Source of the DNA: Larix sibirica
Taxonomy: Eukaryota > Streptophyta > Pinopsida > Pinales > Pinaceae
Length of the DNA stretch: 23,407 nucleotides
Direction: 5' to 3'
NCBI GenBank assembly: GCA_004151065.3
Contig: NWUY0300056161.1
Span: forward strand, 1-23,407
The notes under the pieces: model-generated
What the model was told of the DNA's origin: nothing
The model's input: the letters and a program-made list of their open reading frames with translations, nothing else
Databases searched by the model: none
Shown: piece by piece, positions 17,331-23,407 of the stretch
How positions within the stretch are numbered: the stretch's first letter is position 1
Layout of the letters: each line of letters opens with the position of its first letter
Translations under genes and position numbers: made by a program

Positions 17331-17685
17331 ACTTCATAAGCACCAATGTTTTGGAGATAATGGCTTAGCTAAGGACATGATCATGGAGAAATGAGATTTG
17401 GTCCACTGCTAAACCCTTGATTATGTAGGACTCTCCTTTAGGTGTGTTTGATTCTATAAATATGGCCATGTTGTAGAAAGGTCTTGTGTAAAGATGGTGG
17501 AGGAAGTGTCTTTGTAGGAGGACACGATAAAGATGCTCAAGGGAGGATAATATATTTTTGTGAGGGAAGATATAATGGTGGAACTTGAGGGCTCAAAGAC
17601 TTGTCAGAGAAGGATATTGTTTTAGATTCCAAAGGGTTGGAAAATAATATTTTGGTGAAAAAATGAAGTGGACCTTAAATCTCAT

Positions 17686-18309
17686 AGGGGAATATTATAG
17701 TAAACCCATATGAAGGTGATGGTCTAGGTGGAAATACAAAAGGGATAGTATATATCTACACACTAGCAAATTTGATATGGGTATGCCTATCTATGAATCT
17801 CCTCTAATCATTTCAACAAATGAGAATTGCAAATTAAGTAATGAAGAAAATTGGCCAAATTTGAGGGTCTATAAGAAGGGAAGGTCTTTAAAATATATAT
17901 AAATAACCTTCAATATTGTGAGACCCATCTTACCAAAAGCCTATTTGGGAGGATTTAGGAGGGGGGCTTCTTCATTCCAAACTCAAGGAAACAAGGAATA
18001 TCTTAAAAAATCTTGTTTGTCTTCCTTTGAAAGGGATTAGTTCCCTTAGAGGGCACCCTAGGTAGCCTTTAAGGTCTAGGCAAGTTACATCAATTTGCTA
18101 AACCCATGGGATGGAAAGAGATCTTAGAATGACGAGGTTTAAAAGAGAGGTAGAGTTAAAGAGGGGGAGGAAAACTCACCTATACTTAGCCTAATCTAAA
18201 TTCAATAAGGAGGTTCATATTGGAAGATAAAAGACTATTGAGGGGGCATTTAGAGCATGCCAAACCCCAAAGGAGGTTTTATTGTTGCTCTTATGTCCCC
18301 AAATGTTTA
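17686..18309 (+). other. Probable ORF1 tail and ORF1-ORF2 junction of copy C
   Basis: No domain is recognised. Short + frames suggest degraded coding sequence (e.g. VRPILPKAYLGGFRRG and SSFQTQGNKEYL near 17920-18005). Its position between the DUF4283-like region and the endonuclease start makes it the expected C-terminal part of ORF1. No stop-start overlap like that of copy B could be located. Confidence 0.35.
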
Positions 18310-19070
18310 AGGGTTGGGAAACCCTCTAAGATGCAATGTCTTAAAATGATTATGGACCTCTATATATAAGGTTTGATGCAATCTTGATTCGAGAAAACTT
18401 GGGAGAAGGGGGAAAGATATCAAGTGATTTGGTCATTGGGGGTTTGGGAGTTTATCTCTATTGAATCCATCGGTAGATCAAGTGTGCTTATTACTAAATG
18501 GAGGAAAATATCTCTAAGGTTGTCTAACTCTATTTACTCGACTCTAGTATAGGTGTGGATCTCTTCTCTTAGGATTCAGTGGAATGGTTCATAATCATTG
18601 ATATATATGGTCCGTGTGAAGATAAAGTGACATTTTGGGAGGATCTCTATGCATAATAAATGTTGAAGCAAGGGAACATAATTCTAGGAGGGGATTAAAC
18701 TTTATCTTAAAAAGAGTAAATATTTAGGGAAATGTAGCTCACTTAGATCCTTTGATTGATTTTTTCAAAAGAAAAATGGAATATGTAGGGGTAATTGATA
18801 TCGAGCATGTTAAACTCACTCCAACTTGGAGGAAAATGAGCATGAGGGATTACATATGACCAAAGAGGTTGAATGGATTTCTCATTCCCAATGCTTTAAT
18901 TGATGATCAAAGGAGAATAAGGATAAGGTAATGGGTTGGAATACGAGGGGATTCAGATCACTCATTGGTATTTAATGAGATATAAAAGGAGGGAAAAAAT
19001 CCTCCAAGTCCATTTAAGTTCAATCCAACATGGATAGAGGAGGAGTTTATTAATCTTGTCAAGTAAAAGT
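18310..19070 (+). pseudogene. Copy C ORF2: APE-type endonuclease
   Basis: The domain starts near 18313, where mixed frames give GLGNP and PSKMQCLKMIMDLY, a standard L1 endonuclease opening. One frame then gives DAILIRENLGEG (catalytic Glu region), and a single frame gives IIDIYGPCEDKVTFWEDLY at about 18591-18647 and GGD at 18687-18695, whose following residues are broken by a TAA (family GGD.N). Further on come FKRKMEYVGVIDIEHVKLTP, a decayed KRLNGFLIP, and DSDHSLVFNE, with SDH at 18953-18961. So Glu, Asp and the Asp-His pair can still be traced across three frames, while the Asn after GGD is lost. The linker PFKFNPTWIEEEFINLVK follows at about 19009 and ends at TAA. Inactive. Confidence 0.75.
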
Positions 19071-19359
19071 GGGTCCCTTGTGATGCTTCCCCCAAGGAAT
19101 CAACAAGTATACATTTTGAATCAAATTTGAATCACTCGAAGAAGATTCTTGCAACATGGGCTCATTAAAAAAAGGTTTAGGTGATTTAGAATTATACCAT
19201 GTTTAAAAAATCTTGAGGATTTTATATGCAATGCGATCACAGGCTTTCGAAATGAATCTTTCAAGGGTCAGATGAGGGATTTGGAACAAAGGAAAATAAA
19301 ATTGCTCAATGACAAGGAAAATACTGAGAGGCTTCAAGTGGAGCATTGTGGATATCAAA

Positions 19360-20660
19360 AGGATTTGGGGATACAATTTTTTCCATCAATATACCAATCA
19401 CAAGAAAAATGTTAATACAATTTGGGAAATAAAAAAGGAAGTTGGGTCCTTAGCATACAACTTTCAAGACATAACTCAATTGGGAGTGTTTTTTTTTATA
19501 AATTATATAAGGAAGAAGATAGGGTTTCCATTACAAAGGTAGTCAATATGAATTTTTTATTCCCAAGCTTCATGGAGGTGTAAGGTAATGTAAATTGTTG
19601 GAGGTTGTCTTGAAGAGGAGTTGCACGTAGTATTGCACAATTTCCAGAAGGATAACAGTCCTATTCCAAATGGTTGGACAATTTATTATTATTTTATTAT
19701 GGGTTGTTGTGAGGTTTTGGAAGATGACCTTCAAAAGTTGATCAAGGAATCTAGGAGCACTGGGAATATATTAACTGCTTTCAATTCTACTTGTATTGCT
19801 CTTATTTCAAAGAATGATAACTCGAGCTCCTTTGATCAGTACATGCTTATTTTTGTGTAGTTGTGTTTACAAGATCATGGAAATATTAATATATATGAGG
19901 GTAATGTAGCTTCTTTCAAAACCAATATCCTAATATTAGTTTGGCTTCCTTCATGGAAGGAAAATTCATGTGGTAATTGGGGTTGCACGGGAGGGTTCAC
20001 ATTTTAACAACACAAATAAACACTCTTCCATGGTGGGGAAGACAGATCTATCCAAGTCCTATGGTTGGCTAGTTAGCTCTATTTGAGGTTGATGCTAGTC
20101 CACCCAAGGATATGTGTTCATTTCATGAATTGGGTGATGAACTATCTATCAATTTTTTTTTACATTCTCATAAATGGCTCAACATTAGAGTTTTTTAGGT
20201 CATCCATAGAAATTAGTCATGGATGCTCTTTATCTTCTTTATTGTTTATGAAAGTAGTAGAGGATCTAAGTAGGGTATTATTGGAGGCAACAAGATCCGA
20301 GAGTTTTAAAGTTATACAACTAGGGAGATCCGTCTCCCTGTCTCACTTGCTTTTTTTTATGATGTGCTTTTATTTTGTGATGGGTTTAGAAAGGATGTTG
20401 TCAAATTAAAAGAGATATCAGAGTTATTCGATGCTACCACAAGAACGAGGGCTGATTTTATGAAATTTCCGATTTCTTTCAATGGTGTTAATGAAGACAC
20501 TATTAGGTTTATTCTATAATTATTTCCCTATCAACAAAATGCTATCAATAAAGCATCTTGCATAAAGGTTTTAACTACCAAGGTTTTCATATTAAACCTA
20601 ATGATTGAGGGGTAAAAGACTAGGAATGGTTTATTGCTAAGGTTGAAAAGAGAGTGAATC
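19360..20660 (+). pseudogene. Copy C ORF2: reverse transcriptase with broken motif C
   Basis: The open frame 19309-19542 carries NFFHQYTNHKKNVNTIWEIK, the conserved linker before RT fingers. The frame 19621-19860 has DNSPIPNGWTIYYYF (KSPGPDGWT region) and the helix CCEVLEDDLQKLIKESRSTG then AFNSTCIALIS. Sequence around 19860-20080 is badly decayed, and motif A is not recognisable. The frame 20083-20409 resumes the palm: HFMNWVMNYLS, ILINGSTLEFF, ISHGCSLSSLLF (motif B, normally RQG.PLSPLLF) and EDLSRVLLEATRSESFKVIQ. At 20348-20382 the catalytic box should read F.DDVLLFCDG. Here the first Asp codon appears to have lost a base, so upstream frame 20083 runs out of phase into MMCFYFVMG while YDVLLFCDG is in the next frame. 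The RT is doubly disabled. Confidence 0.78.
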
Positions 20661-21817
20661 TTTAGTGTAATAGGTGGTTATATAGGGGTTTGAATTACCC
20701 TAGTTAAATTAGTATTGGAAGTTATCCCAGTTTATTGGATTTATATGGCTTTCAACCCAAAATGGGTTTTACATAAAATCAAGAAGATCATTCTTGGGTT
20801 TCTTTGGTCTGGGAAATGTGATAAAGAGGGCATACACTCAGTCAAGTGGTAGGAACTGGCCAAGCCGAAGGAATTGGGTGGATGGGGGCTCAAGAATATT
20901 CACCTATTTTGGAAATCTCTAACAACTAAATGTGTGTGGATATTGATCCCAAGTAATGGGCCATGGAGCTAAGTTGTTACCCATTATTATGTTGAGCCTG
21001 ACTCAATAGAAGATTGAATTAAAAAGCGTAACAAAAACACCCATGATGTGTTTATTGTATGGAAGGTGATTGTTCTAGCTTTCCTATTGATATGGAGCTC
21101 GTTGGTGTGGAGGGTTTGTAATAGGGAACATGTGCTTATAGGTGACGATCCTTAGGTAGGAAGTGGGCTAGATTTCAAGCTTCTATAAAATTTGATTAAT
21201 ATTCACCATGAAAAAGGTATTTTCCATGTAGGTCAGGATTTTTATCTAGAACAAGCTTCAAACTAGCATCGAGAATGGAAGTTGGCAAGATTACTCGACA
21301 TTTGGAAGAGAGTGTGAAATATGGGATGCATATGTAACCACCCTTAAGCTCCACCATGCGAGAATAAAATAATCAACAAATGAATTGGTTTGGGAAAATA
21401 ATTCCTCATTAGGAATACACTCCTAGATTGAGATACCACGTCCTATGTGGAAAAGAGAGGGATGATGTTATGAAATGGTGGTGGAATCCACTTTGAAAAA
21501 ACAAATACCCTCTAAAGGCTATAATCTTCATGTGGCTATCTATCAAGAACAAAGCCCTTACTTAGGAGGCTCTTCAGAGGAAGAATAGTCAAGGGCCAAG
21601 CAAATTTTCCCCACTCATGGTTCAGGTAGAAACGATAAGCCATTTGCTTATCTTTTGTGACTACACAATGCATGTATGGGAGGAATTGGGATCTATGCAT
21701 GGAATCAAGGAAGGTTGGAAAGGGAAGACAATTGAGGCTTATCTCAAGAAATGGTTTTCTAAGCCCGAGTTAAAAAGTTTCAAGGCCTTTCTTATAATTG
21801 CAACATGGGGAGTTTGA
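20661..21817 (+). pseudogene. Copy C ORF2: thumb, connection and zf-RVT
   Basis: From 20661 decayed thumb and connection words are visible (CNRWLYRGL; SRRSFLGFFG...; NWVDGGSRIFTYFGN), with many frame changes to about 21300. At about 21502-21817 one frame becomes continuous: KYPLKAIIFMWLSIKNKALT, a TAG, then EALQRKNSQGPSKF and ETISHLLIFCDYTMHVWEEL. This is the zf-RVT pattern (PLK...F.W......LTW..L.R....GPS.C..C...E...HL...C.....VW). The TAG stands where LTW has Trp, so TGG to TAG is likely. The C-x2-C pair is gone (KFSPL), but the late Cys remains (IFCDYT). The frame 21617-21817 goes on with KAFLIIATWGV and a stop. Confidence 0.72.
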
Positions 21818-21979
21818 CTAGCTTGCAATGCAAGTATATTCGAGGACAAGTTCATTTTGCCTCTCCAATGTGCATCTCAAAGTAAGTCCTTGTTTGCTAG
21901 TCTCTAATCTCATCCAAAAATCAAGCCTTAGAGGTCTATAAGTCAAGAATACATTGATAAAAGTGGGGCTTGGGCTTAA

Positions 21980-22350
21980 TTTGACGGGGCTTGTTGTGGG
22001 GCCCACTTGTTTGTGGGGTAGGAGGGGTATTTTTTACCTCAATGCTTCACATTATTCAAGTTGAAGGTAGGGTTGGGCAGGGGAACCAACAATTTTGTTG
22101 AATTACTTACTTTAAAGTTATTGTTGTTTCTTTAAACTAAAAAAGGTGTCTCTAAACTTTAAGTTTTTGGAGATTCTATAGCGATGGTTAGCTTGTTGAG
22201 GGGTCTTAGTAACATGGAAATCTTGTGTCTTAGCCTATCTACAAGGAAGTTCTTAATTTCAAATCCACATTTGGCTCAATTTATTTTACCCACGTGTACA
22301 AAGAGGAAAATGGGGAAGTAGATGCTCCCTCCAAGGATGGCTTTAGCTAG
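21980..22350 (+). pseudogene. Copy C ORF2: RNase H with all four catalytic positions traceable
   Basis: This domain would cleave the RNA strand of RNA-DNA hybrids. One frame reads FDGACCG at 21980-22000 (first catalytic Asp at 21983-21985), GTNNFVELLTLK from 22082 (catalytic Glu at 22100-22102; family TNN.AEL) and VFGDSIAMVSLLRG from 22163 (catalytic Asp at 22172-22174), interrupted by a TAG at 22019-22021 and a further TAA near 22137. In another frame THVYKEENGEVDAPSKDGFS (22288-22347) matches H.YRE.N..AD.LSKDG and keeps the last Asp (22321-22323). TAG at 22348-22350 then ends ORF2. So D, E, D and D are all present, although a frameshift between the last two and the stops inactivate the gene. 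The order and spacing fit the archaeal-like RNase H of plant L1 elements. Confidence 0.82.
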
Positions 22351-22854
22351 AAGCAGGGCATTGCCAAGTTAAGGAATCTAAAGATGGACATACTATTGGT
22401 TGTCCACTCACTTCCATGTTCTGTTCAAATTTACCATACATTTTTGTTAGTTCTTTAAGATGGTTTTTTTAATCACTAGTACTATTTATGGACTCTTTGA
22501 TGGACTATGGTAGACCTATTTGAGATATTTTTTGATTTAATTTCGGGCTTTAACATGGTTAGGGACATTATTGCATATGAGGGTATTTTTGAAATATATA
22601 TATGGAGCTATTATTGAGCTTTTAGATGTTTCAACTATAATGAGATTTTTGATATAAGATCACTTTGATCAAGAACATTAGAATATGAAAGCATGTGTAA
22701 CATGCAATTTTTTTTCCTTAAATGATTAATAATCACGTTTTGTTTTTTTTCTTTAATAAAAACACATACACTAATAATTTTATAATAATATTTCAATTTA
22801 ACTATTTTTATGAAATAAAGCTTTAAATAAATATTTAGTACATTTAAATAAACC
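22351..22854. other. Copy C 3' region and AT-rich spacer
   Basis: From the ORF2 stop to about 22400 is probable 3' UTR. The rest is AT-rich DNA with poly-T and ATATAT tracts. A 75-codon minus-strand frame at 22635-22862 is rich in Lys, Ile, Asn and Tyr, as random AT-rich sequence would be, and has no motif. I see no gene. Confidence 0.5.
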
Positions 22855-23027
22855 AACTTCAACTAGAATATAGGGTTTTAGTTCCTCTTTTTATATGATA
22901 ATTCCACATAAAACGAACTTCAACTACAATATAGGGTTTTAGTTCCTTTTATATATGATAATTCCTTACAAAACTAACTTCAAGTACACGATAGGGTTTT
23001 AGTTTCTCTTTTTATATGATAATTCCA
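22855..23027. repeat. Three tandem copies of a ~60-bp unit with telo-box-like core
   Basis: Units start AACTTCAA at 22855, 22916 and 22976 (spacing 61 and 60). Each contains ATAGGGTTTTAGTT followed by TTATATGATAATTCC or a close variant. The TAGGGTTT core is the complement of the plant telo-box AAACCCTA. Divergence between units is low. Confidence 0.93.
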
Positions 23028-23035
23028 TTATTAAT

Positions 23036-23149
23036 TAATGAAGTGTTGTCACCTTTTTGAATGTCTTCCTTCATCTTATAGGAATTATTAAATAATGAAG
23101 TGTTGTTACCTTTTTGAATGTCTTCCTTTATCTTATAAGAATGGTTGTT
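23036..23149. repeat. Two tandem copies of a 57-bp unit
   Basis: TAATGAAGTGTTGT followed by ACCTTTTTGAATGTCTTCCT and ATCTTATA occurs at 23036-23092 and 23093-23149 with few differences. It lies directly after the triplicated unit, so two independent tandem duplications abut. Confidence 0.92.
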
Positions 23150-23407
23150 GTGTTCTTATTTAAGTGTATGGTATAGGTCTCATGACTTTTTATGCTTTAT
23201 ATCTTTGTTGTCCAATCTTTTTGGTATTTGCATTATAAATGTTTAGTGTAGTGATAGTGATCATTTTATATATAAAAAGACTATATATTCTAATTGTTGC
23301 TTTCAAGTGTAATTGTACGGAGTGAAATGAGGTGCTTTACAGTTCAGTATAAGGGAAATGTTGTAACGTGATATTAGTTTGTAACAAAATAACAAAATAA
23401 CGTTTGT
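23150..23407. other. Right-end AT-rich stretch, nothing recognised
   Basis: No open frame of note and no transposon motif. A short AACAAAAT repeat occurs at the very end. Confidence 0.5.

Larger units (their letters stand above)
14550..17685 (+). repeat. ~1.6 kb tandem duplication (U1 and U2) of LINE ORF1 sequence
   Basis: U1 (about 14550-16072) and U2 (about 16143-17685) are direct copies, offset 1593 at the left end and 1613 at the right. Both begin near AAGCACATCCTA, share long near-identical stretches (e.g. GAAGATGTGAAAATGCATTG at 15313 and 16911; CCTTTGAAGACCT) and end at AAATCTCAT. Between them lies a partial third copy of the unit start (TAAAAACTCTTCTTTTGGGA near 16080), a 40-bp word that recurs at the heads of both U1 and U2. 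Divergence is by substitutions and small indels, roughly a tenth of positions by eye. Both units carry DUF4283-like ORF1 remnants. Confidence 0.9.
16143..22400 (+). mobile_element. LINE copy C, plant L1 with RNase H
   Basis: A second long LINE, older or more damaged than copy B. It comprises ORF1-like U2 (16143-17685), an ill-defined ORF1 tail, and ORF2 with endonuclease (about 18310-18975), linker, RT (about 19360-20660), thumb and connection, zf-RVT (about 21500-21817) and RNase H (21980-22350, ending at TAG 22348-22350). The extra ORF1 unit U1 upstream may be part of it or an independent fragment. The left end, 3' end and target duplications could not be fixed. Its linker and RT words are closer to copy A than to copy B (PFKFNPTWIEEEFINLV against FKFHLIWFKEEEFDNLV), so A and C are probably sister lineages. 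Confidence 0.8.

Noticed and set aside
22635-22862. Minus-strand 75-codon frame as a gene
   Set aside because: The Lys/Ile/Asn/Tyr-rich composition is expected from AT-rich DNA; no motif and no neighbouring support.
1-23407. tRNA, rRNA, bacterial operon or defence-system content
   Set aside because: No cloverleaf-like box A/B pairs, rRNA words, ribosome-binding sites or gene clusters were seen; everything identifiable is a eukaryotic retroelement or repeat.

Overview
The window is eukaryotic, repeat-dominated nuclear DNA from a plant, most likely a large-genome seed plant; a gymnosperm is plausible but cannot be shown from this sequence. It is AT-rich and contains three decayed plant L1-type LINE retrotransposons, all on the + strand, plus tandem repeats and what looks like a nested LTR. 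I see no intact host gene, tRNA, rRNA, CRISPR array or prokaryotic signal. I named families from protein motifs read by eye; no search was run.

Layout: 1-320 holds an unassigned open frame. About 320-3445 is LINE copy A, 5'-truncated and split by about 550 bp of unrelated DNA inside its reverse transcriptase (RT). 3467-3736 is a TG microsatellite with a diverged ~140 bp duplication. 3737-4975 has no recognisable gene except a coding-like stretch near 4236-4631. 4976-5910 is an array of about 15 diverged palindromic units.

About 6240-13260 is LINE copy B, the most complete element. Its ORF1 (DUF4283-like domain and a CCHC zinc knuckle) meets ORF2 at an overlapping TAATG. ORF2 encodes an APE-type endonuclease (EN), an RT with FIDD, a zf-RVT domain and a C-terminal RNase H. 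An LTR-like insertion on the minus strand (about 11440-12155) interrupts it. The decay is mostly in-frame nonsense, many cases consistent with C-to-T or G-to-A transitions; frameshifts are few.

13220-13900 has an ATG-less minus-strand coding-like frame and two short tandem duplications. 14550-17685 is a ~1.6 kb tandem duplication of LINE ORF1 sequence (units U1 and U2). U2 leads into the ORF2 of LINE copy C (to about 22400), whose RNase H region still shows all four acidic catalytic positions. The right end, 22855-23149, holds two adjacent short tandem arrays, the first carrying a telo-box-like TAGGGTTT in each unit.

In a working element, ORF1 protein would coat the RNA, EN would nick target DNA, RT would copy the RNA from the nick, and RNase H would probably remove the template. 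Every copy here is broken. The most unusual items are the palindromic array, the ORF1-ORF1-ORF2 arrangement of copy C, and the TAATG junction of copy B.
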